NCBI GenBank assembly: GCA_030628905.1
Contig: DAOVQB010000041.1
Location: 1 to 25,759 of the forward strand
Length of the DNA stretch: 25,759 nt
Origin: DAOVQB01 sp023128935
Lineage (GTDB): Bacteria > Eisenbacteria > RBG-16-71-46 > CAIMUX01 > WJJG01
Direction: 5' to 3'
Both the position numbers and the translations under genes were made by a program. This document shows positions 1 to 7,287 of the stretch, piece by piece. The notes beneath the pieces are model-generated. The model saw only the letters and a list, made by a program, of their open reading frames with translations. It made no database searches and was not told where the DNA came from. Numbering within the stretch: position 1 is the stretch's first letter; the number at the start of each line of letters is the position of its first letter.

Positions 1-553
1 ATGATTGTGAGGGAGCCTCGACGAGGAGTACGCCCGCACGCGACGATTCCCCCCCCAAAAACTCGATAGGGGCCAGCCCGATCTTCAATAGCCGCCCAGA
101 CTCGGTTCGAAACAACGGTGTGCTGGCCCTCTCACCGCGGCCCACGGCCTCCAGCTCACGCTCAACCAGGGCAGCTCGGGGTGCTTGGGAGCCGATCCTC
201 AAGTCTAGGGAAGTATCCAAGATAAGTCGCCCATCTCGGGTCCAGACGGCGATACGTTCGGCGCCTATCTCCAGAGAGATCCTCTCCAGTCTAGAGCGCA
301 GATGAGCTGCGGTGCGGCTCCCCTCTTCCCCCGGCCCCAGAGAGAATACGAGGCCCCAGGTTTCAGGGGGGATTGACGAACTCACGGCTGCGGCGAGCGA
401 CTCAAGCCGCCGGGCCAGCTCAACCTCCAGCGCTCTGCGCGCTTGCCACTCCAGAAGCAGACCCACGGTCAATAGGACCGGGATAGCGGCCGCAGAGAAG
501 GCCAGAAAGAGCGTGGAGCCCATGCCCTTGGGAACTGCACGCACCCTGCTCAC
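1..553 (-). CDS. Membrane-bound sensor protein, N-terminal part (probable sensor histidine kinase), cut by window edge
   Basis: An open frame of 184 codons runs from a GTG at 553 (or an in-frame ATG at 523) to the left edge without a stop, so the gene is incomplete and its C-terminal part is not visible. Counted from the ATG, about residues 4-24 form one hydrophobic segment (STLFLAFSAAAIPVLLTVGL), followed by an amphipathic stretch and an extracytoplasmic-looking domain. That domain has the pattern of small Cache/PAS-like sensors: a VWTRDGRLILDTS strand pair, then LKIGLAPI and GVLLVEA near the end. Such an N-terminus is typical of two-component sensor kinases or chemoreceptors; the kinase assignment is inference because no catalytic part is in the window. 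The gene follows the AcuC-type gene after 84 bases in the same direction. Neither start has a strong ribosome binding site, so the start is uncertain. Confidence 0.6.
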   Translation of the reverse strand, partial: MSRVRAVPKGMGSTLFLAFSAAAIPVLLTVGLLLEWQARRALEVELARRLESLAAAVSSSIPPETWGLVFSLGPGEEGSRTAAHLRSRLERISLEIGAERIAVWTRDGRLILDTSLDLRIGSQAPRAALVERELEAVGRGERASTPLFRTESGRLLKIGLAPIEFLGGESSRAGVLLVEAPSQS

Positions 554-571
554 CCCCGCTTGCGCTCAAGC

Positions 572-600
572 ATTATAGGTCGGCACGCGCCCGATCTGCA
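572..600 (-). promoter_or_regulatory. Promoter-like site before the sensor gene
   Basis: On the minus strand a perfect TATAAT (577-572) is preceded at 17 bases by TGCAGA (600-595), a weak -35 matching 3 of 6 consensus bases. It sits in the short gap before the sensor gene, 18 bases upstream of the GTG at 553. A perfect -10 in GC-rich DNA is suggestive, but sigma-factor preference in this organism is unknown and the leader would be very short. Confidence 0.3.
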
Positions 601-637
601 CTCGCTCGGATTCCCTGCTAAGCCTTGTACCGGAAGG

Positions 638-1765
638 CTAAAGACCATGGTAGGGAAACACTTGCTCGCGGACCTGGCGAATCAGTTCTGCAATCACTTC
701 GTCGCTCGGCCTCCTTGCCAAGCCCTCGACCGGAGAACTCCACATGTCCCGCGGCCAGGACATGTCCGCGGCGCAACCGACCAATCGATCGGGTGCCGGA
801 GGCAGCTCGTCGGGAACATCCACGCCCACCATCGCGGCCCAGGCCAGGGTCCAGGCCCGCATGGCATTGGCCAGGTCGTAGCCACCCCCTCCCACAGCGA
901 GCCAGTGGATATCCCAGGATGCAATGCGCCCCATGATCTCCCACCACGTGCGTAGCCCCAACTCAAGGTTGGCCAACGGATCGCCAGCCAACGCATCGGC
1001 ACCCAACTCCGTGACGACCACATCGGCGCCAAATGCATGAAAGAGCGGGTCGATGACCTCATCCCAGGTGCGCAGATAGTCAGCATCTGACATGTGAGGC
1101 ATCAGAGGGACATTCACCGAGGCACCCAGGCCATCGCCGCGCCCGATCTCCTGCACAAACCCACCACCCGGAAACAGTGTCCGGCCGTCCTGGTGAACGG
1201 AGAGCGTTAGGACATCCTTGCGTTCGTAGAATGCATTCTGCACCCCATCGCCGTGGTGCGCATCCAGATCTAGATAGAAGACCCGCTTGCCCGCATCCAG
1301 CAGGCGGTGGATGGCCAAAACCACATCATTCACATAACAGAAGCCCGACGCGCGGTCAGGCATAGCGTGATGCAGTCCGCCTCCGGGATGGAAAACCCGC
1401 CGCGCCTCCCCCGAGACAATCAGTTCGGCCCCCTGGAGCGACCCGCCCGCGGTGTGGAGCACATAGTCCCACAGGCCAGGGAAGATCGGATTGTCCCCTG
1501 AGCCCAGGCCGTAGCGGTAGAGGCCGGGAAACATGAGTCCGTCCGAGGAACCCTGCAAGGCATCCAGGTAACTCGAGCTGTGAGCCACCCTCAGATTGGA
1601 TCGGTCAGCAGGATCGAAGGTGCGCAAAACGCGCTGGCTGCCATCGAATAGACCCAGGCGGCGGCAGAGGTATTCGGTTAACCAAAGTCTCTCAAGCCGG
1701 AAAGGATGCGTCACACCGTAATTGAAGTGGACGACTTCAGGATTGTAGAGAAAGACGGCGCACAC
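638..1765 (-). CDS. AcuC-type zinc deacetylase (histone deacetylase family)
   Basis: This is a member of the arginase/deacetylase-fold family that includes bacterial AcuC and eukaryotic class I histone deacetylases. These enzymes remove acetyl groups from lysine side chains or small amides; AcuC reactivates acetyl-CoA synthetase in Bacillus. From the GTG at 1765 the protein has 375 residues, as expected for the family. The catalytic His pair (132-133), GFCYVND (141-147), zinc ligands D168 and H170 in YLDLDAHHGDG, D257 in ELGADAL and the catalytic Tyr in GGGGY (296) are all present, so it should be active. The open frame extends upstream to 1915, but that end lies inside a tRNA gene. The GTG start makes the N-terminus match the family (VCAVFLYNPEVVHFNYGVTH). 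An ATG at 1870 would add 35 residues unlike the family; neither start has a clear ribosome binding site. Substrate is not predictable. Confidence 0.88.
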   Translation of the reverse strand: MCAVFLYNPEVVHFNYGVTHPFRLERLWLTEYLCRRLGLFDGSQRVLRTFDPADRSNLRVAHSSSYLDALQGSSDGLMFPGLYRYGLGSGDNPIFPGLWDYVLHTAGGSLQGAELIVSGEARRVFHPGGGLHHAMPDRASGFCYVNDVVLAIHRLLDAGKRVFYLDLDAHHGDGVQNAFYERKDVLTLSVHQDGRTLFPGGGFVQEIGRGDGLGASVNVPLMPHMSDADYLRTWDEVIDPLFHAFGADVVVTELGADALAGDPLANLELGLRTWWEIMGRIASWDIHWLAVGGGGYDLANAMRAWTLAWAAMVGVDVPDELPPAPDRLVGCAADMSWPRDMWSSPVEGLARRPSDEVIAELIRQVREQVFPYHGL

Positions 1766-1876
1766 AATTGGGATACGATAACAGAAGCGGCGCTCAGCGA
1801 GCAAGCATCGAGACCAGCTTGCAGTGCTGCTGAGGAGCGCTACCGTCAGCTCCCGCTCTCGCGGGGCCATGTGCTG

Positions 1877-1959
1877 TGCCGGGGACGGGACTCGAACCCG
1901 TACGGGTCGCCCCACACGCCCCTCAAGCGTGCGTGTCTGCCAAATTCCACCACCCCGGC
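1877..1959 (-). tRNA. tRNA-Leu (anticodon GAG)
   Basis: The minus strand folds as a class II tRNA of 83 bases. The acceptor stem GCCGGGG pairs with CCCCGGC with discriminator A. The D arm contains GGTGGAATTTGGCAGAC, the anticodon stem CACGC/GCGTG holds loop TTGAGGG with anticodon GAG at 1924-1922, a long variable arm GGGGCGACCC follows, and the T arm is ACGGG-TTCGAGT-CCCGT. The 3' CCA is not encoded. The sequence closely resembles E. coli leuU, which also lies just after secG. It reads CUC/CUU leucine codons and is probably transcribed with secG. Confidence 0.96.
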
Positions 1960-2023
1960 ATATCAGATTCGCGGGGAGTCATCCCGCTCGGTGCGCCATG
2001 TCCGGACCGACCAGATCAAGTCA

Positions 2024-2512
2024 CTACGGTTCTGTATTGGATCCCTCAGCCGGTTCCCCAGTCGATGGCGCCGGGGATGACCCTGCGCCACCTTCTCCCC
2101 TCAAGCCACTCCCGTCTGCCGGTTCCTCCGTCGGAAGCGACAGGCCCCCTTCTTCTGAAATAGGGACCTGCTCGCCCGGCATCTCTGCAGGGGAAGCTTG
2201 ATAAGGAGCGCTCTGGGGCGCAGTCGGCAGTGTCTCGCGGAGGATGTTGCGACCACTGGCCACTCCCCCTCCCCGATTCGCTTGGACATAGGCAAGCAAT
2301 AGGCTAATTGCCAGGAAAGCCGCACCCAAGTATGCTGTCGCTTTCGACAGGAAGGTTGCAGCCCCCTTGCCGCCAAAGAGCGACTGGCCTGCGCCACCGC
2401 CGCCGCCGCCGAAGGATCCTGACAAACCTCCCGCCTGACCACTCTGCATTAGAATGGACATCACTAGGACCACGGCAATTAAAATGTGCAGTACAAGTAG
2501 AAGAGTAAACAT
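2024..2512 (-). CDS. secG: SecG, preprotein translocase subunit with long C-terminal tail
   Basis: SecG is the small inner-membrane subunit that joins SecYE and assists SecA-driven protein export. The protein has the two expected membrane segments (about residues 3-20 and 58-75) separated by the family's Gly-rich loop, here MQSGQAGGLSGSFGGGG followed by SLFGGKGAATFLSKATAYLG. At 162 residues it is longer than a usual SecG (about 75-110). The extra part is a C-terminal tail rich in Pro, Ser, Glu and Gly, probably disordered. A good ribosome binding site (GGGGGAGG) sits just before the ATG at 2512. It lies between tpiA and tRNA-Leu, a neighbourhood also known from other bacteria. Confidence 0.95.
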   Translation of the reverse strand: MFTLLLVLHILIAVVLVMSILMQSGQAGGLSGSFGGGGGGAGQSLFGGKGAATFLSKATAYLGAAFLAISLLLAYVQANRGGGVASGRNILRETLPTAPQSAPYQASPAEMPGEQVPISEEGGLSLPTEEPADGSGLRGEGGAGSSPAPSTGEPAEGSNTEP

Positions 2513-2544
2513 CCGCCTCCCCCTTTAAAACCAAACAGCGATGG

Positions 2545-2574
2545 AGGATAACAGGCTCTTTGGAGGAATGTCAA
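2545..2574 (-). promoter_or_regulatory. Promoter-like site before secG/tRNA-Leu
   Basis: A perfect TTGACA (2574-2569) is followed after 18 bases by TATCCT (2550-2545), matching 4 of 6 -10 bases. The -35 overlaps the tpiA stop codon. It would allow secG and tRNA-Leu to be transcribed independently of pgk-tpiA. The call rests on sequence pattern only. Confidence 0.35.
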
Positions 2575-3368
2575 GTCTTGCCCGTCCTTTTCTGGGCGCC
2601 TGACGTATGCTGGCCCCCCGCCTGCGCAATCCCCAGGAAGCTCTCGGCCATCAGGCTGGCCCCCCCGATCAGCGCCCCATCCACATCTGGTTGCCCAAGC
2701 AGCTCTGATGCGTTCTCCGGTTTGACACTGCCGCCGTAAAGTATCCTGGTCTCTGCAGCCACGCCCTGCCCGTAGGCGGAGGCCACCAGCGAGCGCAGAA
2801 AGCCGTGTGTCTCTTGCGCTATCTCCGGCGTCGCTGTACGCCCGGTGCCAATTGCCCAGACCGGTTCGTAGGCCAGGACTACCCGCTGCATCTCTGCCGG
2901 AGCAAGACCATCCAGGACATCGTGAAACTGCCGGTCGAGCAGTTCATGGGTCCGTCCCTGCTCTCTCTCCTCCAGATGTTCCCCGACGCAGTAGATCGGC
3001 CGCAGGAGCGCCGCAAGTGCAGCTCGCAGTTTTCGCCCCAGCACTTCACCGCTGTCTCCGAAATGGTCCCGTCTTTCGGAGTGCCCCACAAGCACCCATT
3101 CACAACCGGCATCCCGCAACATCGCGGCCGAAACACCACTGGTATAGGCACCCGAGGCCTCCCAGTGAAGGTCCTGGGCGCCTAGGCCCAATGCGCGCTT
3201 ACCGATCCTCTCCGCAATTGTGTGCAGGAGCGTAAAGGATGGGATGACAAGCAGCTCGCGGTCCGCAGGCATACCCACTGACCCTTCCAGGATTGCGTCA
3301 ACGAGTTCCATGCCCTCTGCACGCACCAGGTGCATCTTCCAGTTTCCGGCAATCAGGAATCTTCTCAT
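2571..3368 (-). CDS. tpiA: Triosephosphate isomerase
   Basis: This cytosolic glycolytic enzyme interconverts dihydroxyacetone phosphate and glyceraldehyde 3-phosphate. All catalytic signatures are visible: the N-terminal AGNWKMH with the active-site Lys, VGHSERR with the catalytic His, AYEPVWAIGTG with the catalytic Glu and the flexible loop, and GGSVKPENA plus DGALIGGASL for phosphate binding. The ATG at 3368 gives 265 residues starting MRRFLIAGNWKMH, the normal family start; an upstream TTG at 3416 would add 16 unlikely residues. The C-terminus has a short polar extension after GIAQAGG. It follows pgk by 87 bases in the same direction, a common glycolytic pairing. Confidence 0.97.
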   Translation of the reverse strand: MRRFLIAGNWKMHLVRAEGMELVDAILEGSVGMPADRELLVIPSFTLLHTIAERIGKRALGLGAQDLHWEASGAYTSGVSAAMLRDAGCEWVLVGHSERRDHFGDSGEVLGRKLRAALAALLRPIYCVGEHLEEREQGRTHELLDRQFHDVLDGLAPAEMQRVVLAYEPVWAIGTGRTATPEIAQETHGFLRSLVASAYGQGVAAETRILYGGSVKPENASELLGQPDVDGALIGGASLMAESFLGIAQAGGQHTSGAQKRTGKT

Positions 3369-3455
3369 GGTCTTGCCCCCAAAAGTTTCCTCCACGCGGT
3401 GGCCATTGCAACCCAAGCGCCAGGCCAGCCGCTGCGGTCTGCACCTCCCTGTCCG

Positions 3456-4646
3456 TCAGCTCTCAAGCGCCGCGATGCCAGGGAGCGTCTTGCCCTCCAG
3501 GAACTCAAGGGCCGCACCGCCCCCGGTTGAAACGTGTGAGATCCTGTCCACCAAACCCATCTGTCTTACGGCCGCCACAGAATCACCACCGCCCACGACC
3601 GATACACTGCCCCGCTCTGTTGCCGACGCTATGGCCTCTGCCATCGCCAGGGTTCCGCCCGCGTAGGGCTTCTTCTCAAACACGCCCATGGGCCCGTTCC
3701 AGAAGATCGTCTGCGCTGCGCCGATCTTGTCGGCAAACCGCCGGCGCGTTTCCGTCCCAATATCAACACCGGTATCCAGCGCCTGCATCCCTTCCTCCGC
3801 CACAACGCTTCCGGGCGCGGCGGCTTCCAGGTCCCGCGTTGCAATGCAGTCGCTGGGTACCAGGATCTCCTTGCCAAGTTCCTCGGCGCGTTCAAGCAAC
3901 TTGCGCGCCACCCCAATGAGATCCTGCTCGATAAGGGACGACCCTGTGGCGAAGCCCCGCGCACGCCAGAATGTAAACATCATTGCCCCACCAATCAGCA
4001 ACGAACTTATCCTCGGCAGCAGGTTCTCAATTACCTCGAGTTTCCCGGAAACCTTCGCTCCCCCCAACAAGGCCACAAAGGGCGTCTTCGGTGAGGTCAT
4101 GAGATCACCGAGAAAGTGGATCTCCTTCTCCAGGAGAAAGCCGGCAACCTTCTCGGTCACCAGGTTGGGTACTCCCGCTGTTGATGCGTGCGCCCGATGC
4201 GCTGTGCCGAAGGCATCGTTCACATAGATGTCCGCCCACGCGGCAAGGGCCCGTGCGAAGGCGGGTTCGTTGGCGGTTTCCTCTCTATGGAACCGGAGGT
4301 TCTCGAGTAGCAGCGCGCGACCGGGTTCAAGTTCTGAGACCAGGGCGGCCACATCGTTCCCCACGCAGTCAGGTGCGAGAGGAACGTCACATCCCAGTAA
4401 GCCGCCCAGATCGGCCGCCACGGGCGCCAGGCTCATCTCCAGTCTGCGTTCACCTTTGGGGCGACCTAGGTGCGACATCAGAATGACGCGAGCACCGCTG
4501 TCCAGGAGATGCCTGATGGTCGGTATAGCTGCGCGGATGCGCGTGTCGTCGGCGACGTCCCCACCACGCAGCGGCACGTTGAAATCAACGCGCACTAGAA
4601 CGCGACAATCCTGCACGGCAATCTCATTCAGTGTCTTCCTTGACAT
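3456..4646 (-). CDS. pgk: Phosphoglycerate kinase
   Basis: The enzyme transfers phosphate from 1,3-bisphosphoglycerate to ADP in glycolysis, or the reverse in gluconeogenesis. The 396 residues match the family length. Visible signatures are RVDFNVPL near the N-terminus, SHLGRPKG, the substrate-binding HRAHAST, the hinge/nucleotide region LGGAKVSGKL, GVFEKKPYAGGT, and the C-terminal VVGGGDSVAAV and HVSTGGGAALEFLEG. A strong ribosome binding site (AAGGAGGAG, 4657-4649) precedes the ATG. The gene starts 27 bases after the GWxTD-type gene, so it is probably co-transcribed with it and with tpiA. No gapA, the usual partner, is in the window. Confidence 0.98.
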   Translation of the reverse strand: MSRKTLNEIAVQDCRVLVRVDFNVPLRGGDVADDTRIRAAIPTIRHLLDSGARVILMSHLGRPKGERRLEMSLAPVAADLGGLLGCDVPLAPDCVGNDVAALVSELEPGRALLLENLRFHREETANEPAFARALAAWADIYVNDAFGTAHRAHASTAGVPNLVTEKVAGFLLEKEIHFLGDLMTSPKTPFVALLGGAKVSGKLEVIENLLPRISSLLIGGAMMFTFWRARGFATGSSLIEQDLIGVARKLLERAEELGKEILVPSDCIATRDLEAAAPGSVVAEEGMQALDTGVDIGTETRRRFADKIGAAQTIFWNGPMGVFEKKPYAGGTLAMAEAIASATERGSVSVVGGGDSVAAVRQMGLVDRISHVSTGGGAALEFLEGKTLPGIAALES

Positions 4647-4673
4647 TGCTCCTCCTTCGAACCCTTTTCCCCT

Positions 4674-6239
4674 TCACTCGAAGTCCGTCAAGAGGTTGGA
4701 ATGGATCAATCGGTAGTCACCGTTGCCCATCTCGTCAACGAATATGAAGCGCAGTGAACGTCCCTGGGACCCGATCACCCAATCTCGCAGCAGAGGTTCC
4801 CCTTGATGTATGTAGTGCCAGACTTCATAGGCTGAATGATCAAGCGGGTGGCGCTTGGGAGGACCTCCCCCTCTTGTGATCTCGGCATCATCAATCTCGC
4901 GCTGCAGGAAGAAGTACAGCAGATCCTCCTCCTTTGGACTCAGCTCCTTGTGGATTTCTGAGGGTGCTCCGAATCGGACATAGACCCTTCCCCGATCGGT
5001 GAAGCTGCCACGCCGCCCACACTGGAAGCGCGCGTCTGCAACGGCGACGCGCTCCATAAAAAGCGCCCTGAGCTCTTCGCCCGCCACTCCCTCCTGCTTC
5101 TCGACGCAAACCCACAGGCTCTCCAGGAAGGCTCCCTGTTGGCCTTTGGACAGCTGGCGATACTGGCACCATTGCTTGTCCCCTAGCAGTAGCGCCGCCT
5201 CCTGCAAGCGATCTGGCTCCGACCTGTTCCATAGGTTTGCGTCCCACAGAACCTGGAAGGTCCCAGACAGACGCCCCAACCCCTGTTCCCCACCGCCTGC
5301 ATCTTCCAGCGCCGTGAAGGCAGGTCCCCCCCGCAGCTCAATCTCTAGTTCATATGTACCGGCGGCAAGCTTTGAAATATCCAAGTGCTTGACTATCCCG
5401 CTCCTAGCCCAGCGGAGCTGGAGCGGACTCTCGTGTTCATAAAACAGTTCACCATCACTCATAGAGCGCACCCGTAGCCGGGCTGTGACATCCCGGTCGC
5501 AATCACCGTAGGCTTCTATGTAGGCGGTCAGGGTGGGCTTGAATATGCCGTATATTCTCCCGGGGTTCGGGTCGATCATTTCCCGCAGGCTGTCGCTCGG
5601 ACCGATCAGGAAACCGCTCTGCTCGCAGACCGGTCCCCTTTGATCCACACCCCACAGGAACAACGGGCCCGCGATCCCCTGGCTGCCAAGCATTACCATA
5701 GACTCTAGTTCACCCTGTGCAATGCCACGCTTATGGCTCTCCTGGATCTTGTAGATCAAACCCTGCCGGATTGCGTTACGGTCCTGCAATGTCACTCTGA
5801 AACCGGAAACATTTGGCTGCATCGGTGCCCGCAGGCGGACCACCCCTCGCCGGAAGACCTCTCCACTTTGCATCCCCGTGCAGGGGATCTCTAGCGAGCT
5901 GGTCATTGACAACAGCTCGTTGCCCTTCTGATCCAGGAAGAACAGATGGGCATGGATCTGCATCCATTTTCCGCTGCGCCCCTCCATCGAGATGCATACC
6001 ATCTCTTCTTCAGGAATGTCCAAGTACAGGAAAACCTCTTGCGCTCCTCCAACCCCCCTCAGAATGGCGCCGTCAGCATGGAAATGGATCTCACCCCTGG
6101 CTTCCACCGGAAGCGCCTCAAGCTCCACCTGTTTGGCCTGCGCGGAGACCCCCACAACCGCCAGTAATCCCGGCCATAGGAAAATGACAAAGGCGGGGAC
6201 CTTCACAGCCCCCGCCAATAAACCTACCCACCCTCGCAA
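4674..6239 (-). CDS. Exported GWxTD-type protein
   Basis: The C-terminal part resembles GWxTD-domain proteins, a family of unknown function common in FCB-group and Acidobacteria-related genomes. It has the signature order: a helix with RVAVADARF, then GSFTDRGRVYVRFGAPSEI, then AYEVWHYIHQG and a final LRFIFVDEMGNGDYRLIHSN. The motif normally written GWxTD is here GSFTD, with Trp replaced by Ser. The N-terminal part holds a hydrophobic signal segment (VKVPAFVIFLWPGLLAVVGV) ending VSAQA, then beta-rich sequence of no family I know. The longest frame begins with a GTG at 6296 inside the preceding gene. A TTG at 6239 with AGGGGG upstream, or a GTG at 6206 (giving MKVPAF...), is more plausible. It sits directly after the PorV-like gene and before pgk. 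Confidence 0.72.
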   Translation of the reverse strand: MRGWVGLLAGAVKVPAFVIFLWPGLLAVVGVSAQAKQVELEALPVEARGEIHFHADGAILRGVGGAQEVFLYLDIPEEEMVCISMEGRSGKWMQIHAHLFFLDQKGNELLSMTSSLEIPCTGMQSGEVFRRGVVRLRAPMQPNVSGFRVTLQDRNAIRQGLIYKIQESHKRGIAQGELESMVMLGSQGIAGPLFLWGVDQRGPVCEQSGFLIGPSDSLREMIDPNPGRIYGIFKPTLTAYIEAYGDCDRDVTARLRVRSMSDGELFYEHESPLQLRWARSGIVKHLDISKLAAGTYELEIELRGGPAFTALEDAGGGEQGLGRLSGTFQVLWDANLWNRSEPDRLQEAALLLGDKQWCQYRQLSKGQQGAFLESLWVCVEKQEGVAGEELRALFMERVAVADARFQCGRRGSFTDRGRVYVRFGAPSEIHKELSPKEEDLLYFFLQREIDDAEITRGGGPPKRHPLDHSAYEVWHYIHQGEPLLRDWVIGSQGRSLRFIFVDEMGNGDYRLIHSNLLTDFE

Positions 6240-6249
6240 GTGAGGCCCC

Positions 6250-7200
6250 CTAGAACCGGAAGTCAACCGCGATTCGATGTATCCCGCCGAGTTCACTCAT
6301 GTCTGTGAAGGCATAATCCATGGTCGCCTCCGCATTCAAGCTCGTGGGCACCTTGAACCCGAATCCCAGGCCCAGCCCATCGGCATCATAACCAAACCCG
6401 TATCCGCCGCGCAGGCGAATGAAGTCCTTGTAGCCGACCTCCATTCCGATGTTAGCTCGTTCGTTGTTGTCAGGGGGATGGGAGAACTCAGCCGATGTGA
6501 GCGCTGAGTACACTTCGCTCTCGTATACGCTCATCGACATTCCCACACGGAACACCGTTGGCATCTTGACGGACTTCGTGATGAATTCCATGTCTGACCC
6601 GATGTTCTGAATCGCCATCCCAATGCGCAGCGATTGGTACCCCGTGTCATACAACGTACCGAAATCGAACGTGTAGGCGCTTGCGCTGTAATCGGCCAGC
6701 GATGAGTGGATATAGTTGAAGGTCAAGCCTGCAGAGAACTTGTCTGTCAGCGAGCGTGCATAGGTTATGCCCACGCCCACATCCCCATTGTCAAACTTTG
6801 TCCCGTCACCCTCAGGCTTATAAACCGTACGAACCACTTGCTCGGGCATATAGAGGCTCCGGGCATGGATCGCCATCATCCCAGGCACATACTTCGGATC
6901 AAAAACATAAGCCGCATGCGAAAAGGAGATATCCGCTGCCCAATCACAGTGGTTTAGAGCGATCACGTTTCGCGTGATCCTCGCCACCCCGGCAGGGTTC
7001 CAGTAAACCGCAGAGGCATCGTCCGCAATGGATGTGAACGCTGCGCCCATGCCCGCCGCCCGGGCCCCAATCCCGATTTTCAGGAACTGGCCCCCTTGTG
7101 TTCCAACCTTCTCGAATTCCCGGGCTCCAAAGGCCGCTCCGGGAAGACCGAGCATGAGAACGGCAACAAGCACCACCCCTCTAACCGCCTTGCTATCCAT
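6250..7200 (-). CDS. PorV/PorQ-family outer-membrane beta-barrel protein
   Basis: The protein has 316 residues with a clear signal peptide (residues 1-25, ending GAAFGA). The family signature follows at 48-67 (AAGMGAAFTSIADDASAVYW), continuing NPAGVARI, as in PorV/PorQ and related FadL-like barrels. The rest alternates polar and hydrophobic residues as in a barrel and ends in Phe (VDFRF), the usual outer-membrane C-terminus. PorV in Bacteroidetes carries secreted cargo with C-terminal sorting domains across the outer membrane as part of type IX secretion; many homologues have no known role. Its neighbour upstream has a FlgD/sorting-like C-terminal domain, so a cargo relation is plausible but inferred. 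A ribosome binding site (GGGGAG) precedes the ATG. Confidence 0.82.
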   Translation of the reverse strand: MDSKAVRGVVLVAVLMLGLPGAAFGAREFEKVGTQGGQFLKIGIGARAAGMGAAFTSIADDASAVYWNPAGVARITRNVIALNHCDWAADISFSHAAYVFDPKYVPGMMAIHARSLYMPEQVVRTVYKPEGDGTKFDNGDVGVGITYARSLTDKFSAGLTFNYIHSSLADYSASAYTFDFGTLYDTGYQSLRIGMAIQNIGSDMEFITKSVKMPTVFRVGMSMSVYESEVYSALTSAEFSHPPDNNERANIGMEVGYKDFIRLRGGYGFGYDADGLGLGFGFKVPTSLNAEATMDYAFTDMSELGGIHRIAVDFRF

Positions 7201-7287
7201 GAGTACTCACTCCCCGCTACCTGCTAAACCCACCACGCGCCAGCCGTCGGCATCCGATCCCCTCCTGCGGCCCGCCGCGGCCATCGA

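Noticed and set aside
225..578. Plus-strand open frames at the left end
   Set aside because: The minus strand there encodes a coherent membrane-sensor N-terminus, while the plus-strand translations are Arg/Ser/Pro-rich shadows.
617..638. Short stem (AGCCTT / AAGGCT) just after the AcuC-type stop codon
   Set aside because: Only six base pairs and no following T-run, so it does not qualify as a rho-independent terminator.
7255..7275. GC-rich inverted repeat (GCGGC / GCCGC) between the secreted-protein and PorV-like genes
   Set aside because: Five-base stem with a two-base loop and no T-tract; expected by chance in GC-rich DNA.
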